From assembly GCF_000005505.3 (NCBI RefSeq), contig NC_016132.3:48188914-48252913 (forward strand): a stretch of DNA of 64,000 nt. The letters are read 5' to 3'. Made by a program: the position numbers and the translations under genes. Shown here one piece after another: positions 13,428-25,428 of this stretch; position 1 is the stretch's first letter, and the number at the start of each line of letters is the position of its first letter. The DNA is from Brachypodium distachyon (lineage: Eukaryota; Streptophyta; Magnoliopsida; Poales; Poaceae). The notes beneath the pieces are model-generated. The model ran no database searches, was not told the origin of the DNA, and saw only the letters and a program-made list of their open reading frames with translations.

Positions 13428-16400
13428 TCACCGGAATCTCTTTTCCTTTTGAAGGAGGATATTCGGGTTCCGCTTAGACCCTGCTAACTCGCCCCATCTT
13501 GTCCCTGGTCCATGAACGCGGGAAGAAATGCTCCAAAGGGTGTCACCTTGCTGACCAGCTGCCTCTTTCGTTGGCTTTGCAATAGCTTTGGATTTCATCA
13601 GAAGATGCTTATTGCCCTTACCCATGCCAGCTCCTAGCAGCCATCTTGAGCCAGATTGCTGCTGTGTTTGATTACCCCATGGTTTTGTCTTTTCAGGCTC
13701 GCTCTTAAAACCAGCTACATGGACTTCTGTGACTTTAAACTGAGGAACAGACTCTTCCTCCTCAACTTTTTCTTCATTGACCAGTGCATCGAGAATCTGT
13801 TCTGTCTTGGGCTCCTCGTCGTCTTGCTCACTGTTACCTTTCTCTGAAATGTTGGTATATATCTTGGGCTTTGGGGGAATAAAAACCCTCTCCACTTGAA
13901 TCAAAGAAAGCATCGGTGTGCCAACTGGTTCGTAGTTACGTAGCGGATCGCGCAGTTGAACCATGAGAGCAACTGTAAAGTTATTCCCTAACAAACCCCA
14001 TCTTCTACCAGATCTCCTGCTCTTTTTGTCCGCACTCTGGCTTTCAGCAAGTAGGTCCATTGATTTGGCATGGTGTGCAGCAAGTATTTTCGATGTCCGG
14101 TCACTGAACTGCTCTTCTTCATCCACTACTCCAGAATCAAGTCTCATCCACTCATCTAGAGTGATTGACAAGCCCATTAATCCATCAACATCATCACTAC
14201 TTTGTTTAACATCCAAAAGCTGCAGCCCTGCAGTTCCCTCCAAACCAAGGGACAAAGTATTATCTACGGACTTCCCTTGCAGAGATGAAAATTCCCCAAT
14301 AGGGTGGGCACTAATATTGGAGGGTGCCTCTTCTTCAGACATGCCAGATTGTATTCTCAGACCCTCAATGGAAAGGGCTTCAATCTTTTCCATCGCTAAT
14401 GGGGCAAGATCCTCAAGTGAAACATACTCCGAAACATTTTTTCTACCCATTGATGATAACAGATCAGAACCTCTCCCTTTATTCTTCTTTCCCATGGCAG
14501 CATTACCGATCCCTCCTGCCAAAGCATCCACAACGTGATTCTCCAGTAGGTCATATCTGCATTGGTTAGAGAAATATGTTTTAGCCAAGGCAAAGGATGA
14601 ATTAGGGATAGGTCATAAACAAGCATGACAAGAAAGATTTCTAACCTTTCAGAAGACTCTAGAGCAGGAGAAGCCTCCCAGGCAAGCTGCTGCATCATTT
14701 TCCCATTGACATCTTCTAAGGGCATAAGTTTGTTTGCTTGCATCGATAACTTCTCGATTCCAACTGAAGCCAGACCATGCAATATCTCAGTAATTTCAGA
14801 GCCCATTTCTGCTGGTAGTACAATTGGAGAAGAAGCCTGCATGACCAAGCTACAATTGTTCTTTGCATTTTTGAAAAGAACTGGACTCATTGACCGCAGA
14901 AATCCGCCATCTTCTGTCTGAATAAATGGGCCCAAACCATCAGCTAAAGGTGGGAGGTCAAGGAGCTGCTCAGGTGGGAACTGAATGGGGCTACCGAACC
15001 CACTTCCATTTCCAGGTGGAGAAGATTGGAAGGACTTCTCATTTAGCCCAAACTGTCGCATTAGGGCTTCAGTTTCCTCATCTTCCAACGACTTGGCTCT
15101 AACTGTGGTGTCTATGAGCAGAGCACCATTCTGCAGCTCAAGTTCAGCCTCTCGTATGATTGTGGAGAGATCGAGATCCTCCGCAACGTCTTCACAGCTA
15201 GGTTCTTCCACTCCGTCTTCAAAGTTCAAACCAAGAATACAGTCCCCAGACGCTAGAGCTTCCTTTTCAAACTGCTTCCAAAGCCGCTCTCTTGGTGACT
15301 CCGGATCACTATCTAATGTTTGCCCAAATGGGCTATGATCTATCCCAAGCATATCCAAAAACTCACTAGCAACAAAATCAGATGAAGCATCCACGCTGCG
15401 TGATCTGCTCTTCCTACTGGCGGAATTGTAACTATCTTCCGAACCCATGCAGCTCAAGCGCCTAGAAAGCTTATCGTCTAGAATGGGAGATTCAAATTCC
15501 TCTGGCTCGACAATTGAGAATTTGTTGAATATACACTCCAGATCCCCCAGTTCTGCATCTGCTGTGAACTGACCATCTTTTTCGAATGCTGCAGTAGGCA
15601 ACAAGGTCGCTTTGACTGGTGCATCCTGCTTGTTTCCCCCATCCTCTCGTACAAGATCAACATCACTGAGCTCCTCTTCCAGCTTCACTTCAGCTATCTC
15701 CTCTTTAACAACATCGTCGCATACTAATGCAGGCTCTTCGTTAGCTTCACCCCTACAACCCTCCACTCGACCAGGCACATCATCAGCTTCAACAGGTTTG
15801 AACTGGGTTGGATCCTCGAGGGCAACCTCCTCAACTCCCTGCTCAACTACATTGAATTCTGCAGCATCACAATCACCCTCTGGATGCACGGAAACCTCTT
15901 CTCCCTTCTTCACATCCACTGATGTGCTATGGTTTGGCTCATCCTTCGTCGCATCAAGACCTGCATCACCAACAAGTGACGAGCCCTCCTCCACCTTCTT
16001 CACCTCCACTGATGTGCAATGCTTGGACTCTGGCGAACCATCCTCCTCGTGGTCTACTGTTGCCACCTCACCCTTCCTGGCATCAACACCTGCATCACCA
16101 TCAAAAGGCAAGGCCTTTACAGGCCTCACGCTCGGCAAGATCTCGTGCAACACCCTCACGTCCCGGCTCCGTGCTGGCACTGGCGTCGGGGTCTGCACGG
16201 ACACCTGCCGCGCCATGGAGCCCCGTCTCAGCCCCGCCACTTCCCCTCCCTTCTGCTTCTCCCCACCGAAGCCTACAAGCGCGCAGGAGAAGGTGACATT
16301 GAGCCGCGCGCCGCGGGCGACACCTGACAGGCGGAAGCTCGTACTCCACTTCCCGAATCCGGAGTCACCGCCCTCCTCGAGGTCGTCGATGGAGAGCGGT

Positions 16401-17017
16401 AGCAAACGGGTCAGGTCAACCTCGTGTTTGCCGAGCTCGAGAGCTGAGGCTGCGACGGTGACGGTGAAGGCCCGGGGCTCATACTTGACCGCGGTCTTGG
16501 CTCCGCGGGAGAAGTAGACGGGCGAGCGCTGTGTGAGCGCCTCCTCGAACGCGACGGCGCCGAGGGCCGGCGCGACGGGCCGAGTGGATGCGCACACGGA
16601 CAAGCGGCGGAAGTGGACAGAAATCGGGGAGCCATCGAGCGCGGCGGGGAGGCCGTCGACGGAGTGCACGCGCAGAGTGAAGGCGCAGTCGAGGCGGCGC
16701 CGACCCAGGTGGGAGATAGCCGTCAAGGACTTCTTCCAGAACGACGACGAGGACGAGGAAGACGACGATGAGGAGGTGGAGACGGAGGACGAAGACGATG
16801 CAGAGGGCAGGAGCTTGCGCGACGACGAGGGCTTAAGCTTGGGCTTGTGGCGGGCCTGGTCGACAGATGGGGAGGGGAGCGGGAGGGAGGAGCGGCGGCG
16901 GCGCGAGGGGTCGAGGGAGAGGGCCTGGTGGAGCGTGACGATGTCGCGCGCGAGGGCCGCGTCCCCCGCCTCGGCTGCGCGGTCGGCGGCCGGCGGCGGG
17001 TGGCGGCGAGACGACAT
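13428..17017 (-). CDS. PMI1-like NT-C2 domain protein (chloroplast movement family)
   Basis: Two exons, 17017-14646 and 14556-13428, joined across an 89-base GT-AG intron (Ser-Glu-Arg|Tyr-Asp), give 1166 residues. The family is plant-specific; PLASTID MOVEMENT IMPAIRED 1 acts in blue-light chloroplast and nuclear positioning through actin. In order: a basic, Ser-rich N-terminus with a long poly-Ser run (about residues 70-90) before FWKKSL; an NT-C2 domain at about 100-255 (CAFTLRVHSVDGLPAAL, later SFRLSGVARGARLNVTFSC); a long acidic low-complexity region; then conserved blocks such as EFLDMLGIDHSPFG and the C-terminal segment. The last 40 or so residues (GDTLWSISSRV ... RNPNILL) resemble a LysM repeat. 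The ATG at 17017 opens directly into a typical family N-terminus. Family assignment is strong; which paralogue (PMI1 or PMIR) is not resolved. Confidence 0.92.
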
Positions 17018-19619
17018 GGGCCGGCGGTGCTGCTTGGGTTTGGGTGGGGATTTTTTGGGGGAAGACGGCGCGGCCGGCCGAAGACAGGGGAGCGGATGCC
17101 TTGCTTTGGTTTGTTGGCGTTGTTGGTTTTTGAGTTTTGTTTGATGCTACTGTTTGGTGGGGTTGGCTTGGCTGTCTCTGGTGCTTGCTTTGTTTAGTGA
17201 GCTGGATTTGGGATCTGGGACGATTGGAATTGGAATTCTTGTCTTGCCTTGCCTTGTGATGATGGGGATGGAATGGAAGTCTTCGAGAAGCTCGTGAAGA
17301 AAGAGGAGGGAACCGGAATGGATGGGTGTTTCTTTCCTGCGGGTTGGGTGGTGGTTGCCTAGCACGTTGTGATAAACGTATCGATGGTTGGGAGGTTGGG
17401 AGGAGGATGATCAACTCGCGTTTTGTTTTTATGATCTGATGATTTTTTAGTGGCTTGACAATTGTTGTGTTCAATCGTGGTTGTATCGATGGTGTTTTTT
17501 TGGAAATTTTGTACACACGAACAGTTTGAATTTTGAGCCGCTAGTACGGTGCCCACAGGTTGCCGTATGTGGGTGCTAAGCTGCTAGCGTACCGAAGGAT
17601 GCTTAGATGTGTTTGGTTGCTGGATAAGTTGGAGTCGTTTATTTTTTTTGTTTGGATCATGAGCGGGTTTGAGCAGATCGGTTAAAGGATTGATTTTTAT
17701 CTTAAATATGAACCGTCTGTTTCTCTAATCGGCTAAACCACGCGGCTCCGCTCTGTTTTGACTTTATCGTCAAACAACCACATCCTTAATCGCAAATTGG
17801 GTCCTACTAAGATGTAAATTGTAATCGCATTTGACCATTTGCATGATTTCATTAATCAGGAACAAAATGTACAATCATCCAATGGACACTTTGATGAACG
17901 TAGCTCCTTTGACCTAGGGCTGGTGGCAGACGTATGGATTCAGACCCACGTGTCAGCCACGGCAGTCGTACATTAGCTGATACTCATGCCACTTTGATTA
18001 AAGGTATATTAATACGAACCAGGACTCAATAGATCTTTATACGAACAACGACCGATCTCTATTTTTGTTATCTCCAGTTAAGTAAAACGAGAACCGAGAG
18101 CCAAACATCTTCACGTCTTGGGCACACTGAAGGGATGATATGAAAGAACATATCTAAAAGTGGAGGAGCAGCGTCTCTGTCTGAGGGCTGAGGAGATTCG
18201 CCTTCTTGAAAAGGACAACCAGTTTCAGTGGGCGTGGAGGGCGGAGGAGCGTCGGCCAACCACCTCCGTCTCAAACCGGACGAGCCCGCACAGATCGACA
18301 TTGCAAAGTCCTCAAGGTACCGGAGTAAGTTGGAAAAATATGTTTACATAGTTGATTTTTCATTTTTAATAACTTGCACAAGAAACGTCTATAATTATTT
18401 TTTATACATAATTGAAGTTCCGAGCTCGTTTGTCCTTGAAGATACTAAACGAAGATTATAGTAGCGTGTGAGGTGGCTTGAAAACATATACACGAAAGGC
18501 ACGAAGTTCCTTACATGCATGGTTCTTCCAAGAAAATTATACAAGCAAATAAACAGAGTGCACGTATATATGAATCAAGATCTAAAATCAGTTTGGTCGA
18601 CAAAATTCTTACAATAAAAAAATTAAAACTAACTCACCTAATAAATATATCTATATAGTCTTCAACTAATAGTTGTGTCATCAGGTTTCTAATGTCGTAT
18701 AACTTCACCGTTTAAAATATGGAAACAATTGAGACATCACAACTTGTTCTTATAGTCTTCAACTAACCGAAGACCCGTTTGGTAACCCCGGTTTCATTTC
18801 TATTGGCAGAAATAAAATGAAATCAATTTTCCATAGGATTTCATTTGGTTGATTTTAAACTCCGGATTGAAATATCATGTTTGTTCGCCACATGGATTTG
18901 TAGAACGAGAACAATTACAGAGAAATAATGTCTTTTATAAAGGAATTGGGTTAGGCAATAGATGTGATTCGATGGAATTTCAAGTTGATTTTTTATGTAG
19001 GTTACCTATTTTATTGTTTGACTAACCATGTTTTCTTGCTTTTGTGTTTATTTTTATTATAGATAAAAAAGTCCAGCGCAACGCAATTCATAAACTACAA
19101 ACTAAACCCTAGAAGAAAGTATGAATCAACACATAGCAATTGCTAAATGAGTTTTTGAATCCACCAAAAGTGATTTAAGGATCACCATAAAAATATATTT
19201 TCATATCAATCCTACAACCATAGGGCTCTATAGAGGAATCTTCTATGAGATCCCATTCCTATATAAAATTCCTAAAAAAAATCTTTGTTCCAAACAAGTC
19301 CTTAATTTACTGTACGTGTGAATATTCATCTGCTTGGTGAGACAAGGTCCCACATTTCCCTACTCTATTTTGCTCCACTGGAATTTGGAAGAGCGAATGT
19401 CGATCTGCCCAGTGCACATTTCCCTGGATTTCCCGTCCTCTATAGATTGCAAGTGAGAATACTGATGCACTCGGTGAGATGAGGTGCGAGGCCACATTCG
19501 GGATATACAGAGAACAGAAACGTACAAAGGACAAGTGGGGGATGAAGGGATTGTGGCACATTGACAGAGTTGTCGTTCTACGAGTAGTAATTAAGCCAGG
19601 TGTAATACTATGTGGTTGA
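17018..19619. other. Intergenic region between PMI1-like 5' end and WRKY 3' end
   Basis: 17018-17550 should contain the PMI1-like promoter and leader; no confident TATA box was found. A Tourist-like MITE lies at 17606-17785. Around 18778-19306 the ends (GACCCGTTTGGTAAC and, reversed, GGACTTGTTTGGAAC) resemble imperfect terminal inverted repeats of a roughly 530-bp AT-rich element, but I see no target duplication. The rest is unremarkable AT-rich sequence. Confidence 0.5.
17606..17785. mobile_element. Tourist-like MITE
   Basis: A 180-bp segment begins GATGTGTTTGGTTG and ends CAACCACATCC. The ends are imperfect inverted repeats and both sides are flanked by TTA (17603-17605 and 17786-17788). 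Terminal motif and TTA duplication fit PIF/Harbinger-derived Tourist elements. There is no coding capacity. Confidence 0.65.
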
Positions 19620-20533
19620 TCAAGGACCGGAGAGATACGTCCCGGCGACGAAGAAGCGACCGGAAGTAGCATCTTGAGCAGCATAATAAACCGTCCCGGG
19701 GCTGGCGTGGTTGTGAATCCCCTCGTACATGGTCAGAACGTAGTCTGCGTCGTCCCTGTCCCTCTCTACCCTCTTCTTCACGTTGCACCCCTCCGTGGAG
19801 CACCGGTAGTAGTTCCTACATACAGAGGGACAACAAATGAAGTTCAGATCTAACTAATATTGACAGTCTCATCCGCCTAAATTAACCTTTCCTTTCCAGT
19901 TTCCAATCCAAATCTGATAATATGTATACCATTTGTTGAAAGAAATGATCTGAATTTGTACCTTGGGTTAGGGCTGTTCTTGACAGACTTCTTGCCGTAC
20001 TTCCTCCACTTGTACCCGTCGTCGAGCACCTCCTCCTTGGACTTCGTCCGGAACGCGATCTTGTCCGTCGTCCCCGCCGCCACCGCCGCCGCTGCAGTAC
20101 TCCTGAAAACGGTTCCCCAGACCGATGCGATCAAGACTCGCACTTAATTGGTTCATCGCCGCCATATATAGCAATGCGCGCGCATGCGTCTGTCCACACA
20201 AATTGTAAGTCAGACTCACCTGGGATGAGCAGTAAAATAACCACCAACATCCGGCACGATCGGCGCCTCAGTCGGCGCTCGCGGAGGCAGCTGTAGCGGC
20301 GTGTCGAACGTGCCTGGCACGGCGGACGGCCCGCCGTCGTCCGAGAAGTAGTCCAGGACGTCCAGCTGCTGCTGCACCCCGTTGAAGGGCGCCGGACAGA
20401 AGGACGGCGCTGCGGAGGCAGAGCTGTAGGGGGAAGACGCCATCGAGCGGCAAGCGACGGCGTCGGCGGCGGCGTGCGGGTGGTGGTAGCGGTACGCTGC
20501 TGTGCCGGCTGCTTCTGCTGCTGCTACAGCCAT
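19620..20533 (-). CDS. WRKY transcription factor, group IIc, WRKYGKK variant
   Basis: Three exons, 20533-20220, 20102-19962 and 19815-19620, join in phase to give 216 residues. The nuclear DNA-binding WRKY domain sits at about residues 120-195. It has the heptad WRKYGKK (137-143) instead of the common WRKYGQK and a C-X4-C-X23-H-X-H zinc finger (CSTEGC ... HNH), which places it in group IIc. The second intron falls after Asn-Pro-Arg, the conserved position in most plant WRKY domains. The N-terminus is Ala/His/Pro-rich. ATG 20533 is the first in-frame ATG. An out-of-frame ATG at 20547 opens a two-codon upstream ORF (ATG CAT TGA). In known cases (for example AtWRKY50/51) WRKYGKK alters W-box preference; targets here are unknown. 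Confidence 0.94.
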
Positions 20534-21853
20534 GTGCGTCAATGCATGGGGTCTGGTTAATTGGTTAATTTAGGACGAGACGCGCGCCGAGGGTGTCATA
20601 TTTATGGCCGGCCTGGCGCGCGCACGTCGTCGTCGGTGCTGGGCTTCGCACGGAGCTTCCTCCTTCGGTCCCCTCCTCCTGTGTGTGCGGAAGTTTCGTA
20701 CGTGGTGCATACGGGCCACGGGTCTAGGGAGACACGTGTACAGGGGCGCAGCCGCCTCGTTTCGAGTTGTTTGCCGCACGGGCCCTGTCACGTATATATA
20801 GTGACGTGCGTATAGCACAGGTTGATGACTGTGTGGTGTGCGTGCGCAGCATGGGGGAGGGAAGAAAAGGACAGGGCCAAGACGTACGTACGTGGCTTTC
20901 ATTTCGTTTTTGGTTCGTGCATGCCTGCAGGCGGTGGCGCACGCCACAGGCACCCTGATCGATAGCTAGCTGGTGGCGGCTTGCATGGCCGCATGGATGC
21001 CCTGCGGCTTAACGTACCGGGCAAATTTGCTGGGCATAGCCGGGGCAGCTATACGTGCTACCACGTGTATAACGCTTGTCTGAGAATGTTCCACCGAGAG
21101 CCACGACAGGGTGTCACGTTGACAGCAGACAGCGTCAAAGGCTCATGCATCTTTGAAACGTCAACTCACTACCGGCCGATTGATCCTCTCGTAGACGGTT
21201 CTCAAAAACTGTATAGGCTAGCCGAATCCCTGCGACAGCGGCCAGCAGGTAAATCTTTTCTGGACACCGAGACGAGATATATGCGGATAATTATGGTTAA
21301 CCCTACGGTTTCTGGTCGCCATTTCACAGGCCACATGCTCTGGGTCAACCATCAGCAGTCCGGTTTCGACATCGTTTCGATCTCCCTCTTTCATACCGCT
21401 GCTTACGTTTTTCCACCGTTCCGTATTAAACGATTTTGTATTACATGTATCTAGTCACGTGTTAACCAGATGTTGCTGCTAGACAAATTGATACGGCACT
21501 AACTAGCATCAGGTACTATATCGATTAAGAATTTAAGATTTTACTTAATTAAGCATGCACAGGCTTCCATCTTCCGTCCAGGCCAGGGCATGCATGCATG
21601 CAGAACTCGCAGTTAATTTGATGCCGAACTGCCATCTCCGGTCTTCTGCGAAGGCTCCAGTGACAGGTCGCCGCGCGAAAGGATTACGTGTATAATTTTG
21701 ACCAGATGGCCTTGTTACCGGGGTTAGTTACATTTGTGAGCTCTGTCAAGGAAAAAAATTGTACACCGTACTGAATTCTTGCCCCTAACCTCGACGACCC
21801 CAGGTTTGTGGCCTCTTAATACAAATTAGGAGTGTCTATTTCTCAGTCAGCTT

Positions 21854-21985
21854 AAAATAATTATTCTTAAGTCGACGATCATAGCCATCAAATTAAAAAA
21901 AAATTCATCATTCTACACTTATATGAATTTTGCATGAATCTTAGTAATTGGATCGGATGGTTGTTATCGTCGACTTATAAATAGT
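21854..21985. repeat. Inverted-repeat element, MITE-like
   Basis: Left arm 21854-21889 (containing TTAAGTCGACGATCATAGCC) and right arm 21954-21985 (ATCGTCGACTTATAAATAG) are imperfect inverted repeats. They are embedded in a direct repeat of TTTCTCAGTC(A/G)(G/C)CTTAAAA at about 21839 and 21989. Target duplication is uncertain, so the superfamily is left open. Confidence 0.5.
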
Positions 21986-22360
21986 CGTTTCTCAGTCGCC
22001 TTAAAAATAGCAAAACCAACACAAATTTCGGCGATAATTTTATAGGTGTGGAGTTGCCTGATTAAGATCCAAGAGTCGAGCACGTCAACTGATCTTTAAC
22101 TAAAAATCAGTCAACTTCTCCATAGCAAAATCGTAACTTTATAACCAGTAAAAGACAAGTTAGTCAAAAATACGCACCAACATCCGGCCAGGTCCGACAG
22201 TCCGTACTCGTAACTTGGCGAATGCATCTGTGTGCACCGTCGCACCGCAAGTATGTATCTTATCTAGTTTGGTGGGCACGCACACATGACCGAGCATTCC
22301 TGAGTTGTGACCTGTCTCAATTCCCATCATTTCCCTTTGTAAACATTACATTATTTAATA

Positions 22361-22597
22361 CTTTCTCCGTTTCTTAAATTATGGCGTATATTGTTTTCTT
22401 TGACCGAGCCTTTGACCAAGTTTTACTTTATTAATATATGTTTTGTGAAATAAAATTGATATGATTGGATTCGTATCCAAAAGTACTTGTTTATGATTAT
22501 GATTCATATCAGATAAGTCACACGTTGAGTGAGTAATTCTTGATCAAACATTCGGTCAAAGGAAACAATATATGCCTTAATTAAGGAACGGAGGGAG
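22361..22597. mobile_element. Stowaway-like MITE, 237 bp
   Basis: Long imperfect terminal inverted repeats: CTTTCTCCGTTTCTTAA at the left and TTAAGGAACGGAGGGAG at the right, each continuing inward through ATATTGTTT...CTTTGACCGA-like sequence. TA dinucleotides flank both sides. No coding capacity. Confidence 0.85.
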
Positions 22598-22746
22598 TAT
22601 GTTACGTACTTGCGAGGGAACATTACCTCACCATCCACCATGCACGTGGCATGGCAAGCTAGAACAGTCTCAAGTGAGGTGATTCGAAGGACCTTTCTGG
22701 GCATACGTACCCCTTTGTCTAGCTAGTTCGCTGTGTCCTCTATATA

Positions 22747-22827
22747 CTCCTTCCAATTCGAATTAACTGACGTGAATTTATATAAAAATATATAAAAATT
22801 TATGTCAGTTAATTCGGTACGAACAAC
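22747..22827. repeat. Degenerate Stowaway-like hairpin
   Basis: CTCCTTCCAATTCGAATTAA at the left pairs imperfectly with the right arm around GTCAGTTAATTCG. The centre is an AT-rich near-palindrome. It resembles a decayed Stowaway element with a damaged right end. Confidence 0.5.
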
Positions 22828-23829
22828 GTTCCATTATTAGATAGAGTGTCACTGCCCAGTGCCACCGTACCTCGCCATTTCTTCGAAACCTACCGGGAAA
22901 CATAGACTAGACAAAAGAATTGTAGCCGGCGAACCTCAATTGTATTGCCAGCGAGTCTGGGGTGTTGGAGTCTTAATTGTTTGACAAACAGCTGGCACCA
23001 GCTTCAACTCTCTCCGACGACTTGTCACTCGCTTGATACCTCCAAAAAGGCAATAATTCCAACTTCATCTTCTTCTTTTTATCATTTTTTTTTCCGATGA
23101 TTATTCTTTTTATCATTGATAGGATGACGCACACATGAACGCACGTCAGTACACTCGCACACACGAAGGCAATATTTCTGGTTGTTGCAGAGGACTCAAC
23201 TTGAGGTGGATGTAAGACTAAGGACGTGTTTGGTTGCGTCAGGGATCGGATTGGATGCTCCGTATCAGATGACCCCGCGTAGGAATAATGTTTCCTATTA
23301 TGCGTTTTGCTTGGTTAATGTCCGTATAGCTTTCTAATTGCACTTTGTTGTTTGGTTTTGGACGGAGTGCTTACACCTGCATCTGGCCGGAACGACGCCA
23401 GGTTGAGACAGTACAGAGCCACACAGGTACTTCTAACAATTCAAGCAGCCACAACGGCCAAACTTACAACAACGACAGCCCAACTGTCATCCAAGCAGTA
23501 CCAAAACAATATCTTTAGGAATATCAAATCTGACAAAACTCATTTATCTAGTATATCCTTCTAACAATTCAACATATCAAACAAAAGACACAATTTTTAG
23601 GATCAAAACAACTTCACTCAAACAGCACACTTCCACACTTGACTCAAGTCCATGACCAAATTAACCATCCGCATTCGTGCCAAGCCACCAATTGCAAGCA
23701 AGTTGATCAAGGAAGCAAATGAAGCTAATGATGTAGTGTTCTTCAAACTTCTCTCTTACTTCCCAGTAACATGAAACAGGAACAAAAAACCATTAGAACT
23801 ACTAAATACAGGTACATTGATCTATGGAT

Positions 23830-23975
23830 GATATATCATGCGTATATGCACAGTTCATAGATGGAAAACGAAATATATCATGCCTATATGCACAGTTCAA
23901 ATATGAAAAACGAAATATATCAATGCATATATGCACAGTTCAGAAATGGAAAACGAAATATATCATGCATATATA
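23830..23975. repeat. Tandem repeat of about 42 bp inside the PIF/Harbinger element
   Basis: About 3.3 copies of a unit containing TATATGCACAGTTCA and AAAACGAAATATATC recur at 42- and 43-base spacing (landmark at 23848, 23890, 23933). The array is bracketed by a direct repeat of ACATTGATCTATGGATGATA at about 23815 and 23980. It lies between the left end and the 3' end of ORF1. Confidence 0.8.
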
Positions 23976-24080
23976 CAGATACATTGATCTATGGATGATA
24001 TCTTCCAGTTCCCAAACGAAATGAGCTGACCGATTTTCAAGTATTGTCATGCACGCATGGCCAAATCAATTAAGCACTAG

Positions 24081-25338
24081 TTAACTTGTAAATAAATTGG
24101 AACCCGCTAGTAAATGACAGAACCATCGCAGATTAATACCTTTGAGCATCGCTAAAACAAATTCTCTCCTCAGATTTTCTGGCATTGCCATCATCATATG
24201 AATTTCATCAGGTTCTTTCACAAAGATTCTTGAAGAGCGAACTATTTCAGAACCTGTGAAACCCAAACGTTTTAATTCTTCAAGTGCCATCTTGTTGAGC
24301 TTCTCCTTGGGGTCTTCAGAACTAGCTTTCTCCTGCATTTCTAGCTCACGAATGGCAGCATGCGCCATAGTTCTGACATGGACAGAGACACTCTTCAATT
24401 CACCATGCACCTCGCCAAACAATGCCATCATAGGATCTTGATTCACCCTAGTCTGCGCTCTCTCTCTCCTTGCCTTCTTGTAACCTAATTCAGGTAACCA
24501 TGCTTAAATGCCATAGAACTCAAACAATTTCAAATCTAGAACTCAAACAACAATTTAACATCAGCAATAAGTAAATATCGTAGTTGTGAACTTACTGGAA
24601 GTTGCACCTGATTGGCTGGCCATGGGCCTTTTTCCTGTTGCCCTAGATCCTTCATCATCTTCATCAATCTCAATAGGGATTTCCTGTTCCAAGTTAGCTA
24701 TTGCCTCATCAAAGCCTTCCACATTTTCTCCAGTTGCAATGTCTTTACTGTATATGGCAGATAGCGTGTCATAGTATGGAAATGAAACACCATACAATCC
24801 TTTAGCTTCAGTGAAAGTCTGCAAGATAGTTTAACATATCAATGCAACTTAAATAACAACAAGCTTTGCATGTGCGTACATACAAGCCAGCAAGCATATT
24901 TTTCTACTTCACTTAATCACACACATGGCAAAGAAATCATTACTCTCAGCATCATTTACCAGCCAGCAAGCAATAGGGATTATTATTTACCTTACAATGA
25001 TCATCATATTGCTGCTTCTCACATTGCACCATCTTCCTCTGATCATCCCAGGTAAAACCACTCCTTGCCAGCATTACTTCAATTGCACCGAACTTGGTCC
25101 TAAAGTGCCTCACTCTAGACTCAATGTGTGGAACTGCTGTTAGGTTATGACCAGGTAGGCTTTTTGCAAGTTGAGCTTCCAGAACAGACGAGTAGCCATT
25201 TTTGAAACCACCATCACATTTCCACTTTGGGTCCATGGACAGCTCATACATTGCCTTAATAAGCTCATCATCTTCAACAATAGTCCACTTCCTCTTATTT
25301 TTTCCCCTTCCTCCTGCGTTGGTTTCAGTACTATCCAT
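24081..25338 (-). CDS. PIF/Harbinger ORF1, Myb/SANT-like DNA-binding protein
   Basis: Exon 1 is 25338-24991 and exon 2 is 24818-24596. Exon 3 runs from about 24470 to the stop at 24081; its acceptor is inferred from phase and may be slightly off. Exon 1 encodes a Myb/SANT-like (trihelix-type) domain at about residues 15-115: KRKWTIVEDD, then GGFKNGYSSVLEAQLAKSLP and PHIESRVRHFR. Exon 2 is acidic (IPIEIDEDDE), followed by a basic stretch; exon 3 is helical. Transposon ORF1 proteins of this kind assist the transposase in binding ends and entering the nucleus. No stop or frameshift was seen in exons 1 and 2, unlike the adjacent transposase. It shares strand with the transposase and lies 90 bases past its stop. 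Confidence 0.8.
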
Positions 25339-25428
25339 AGCTGAAATAATATAAAAGTTAGTTAGTTTACCAAAAAAGATGAAATAGAATAAAAAATAAT
25401 AACAATATAACCCTCCAAAATACACACC

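Larger units (their letters stand above)
20534..23221. other. WRKY upstream region and intergenic repeats
   Basis: 20534-21450 carries the WRKY promoter side. TATA-like stretches occur at about 20790-20800 and 20597-20606, and TTGAC cores (W-box-like) near 21118, 21133 and 21342. These are suggestive only. From about 21500 the region is AT-rich with the MITE-like elements listed separately (21854-21985, 22361-22597, 22747-22827). No host gene was recognised. Confidence 0.45.

Noticed and set aside
15612..16517. 301-residue open frame on the plus strand opposite the PMI1-like gene
   Set aside because: It lies entirely opposite the conserved coding strand, has Ser/Thr/Pro-rich low-complexity composition and no domain; it is an antisense shadow.
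18778..19306. Possible 530-bp TIR element
   Set aside because: The ends match only imperfectly and there is no flanking duplication, so it is mentioned only in the intergenic entry.
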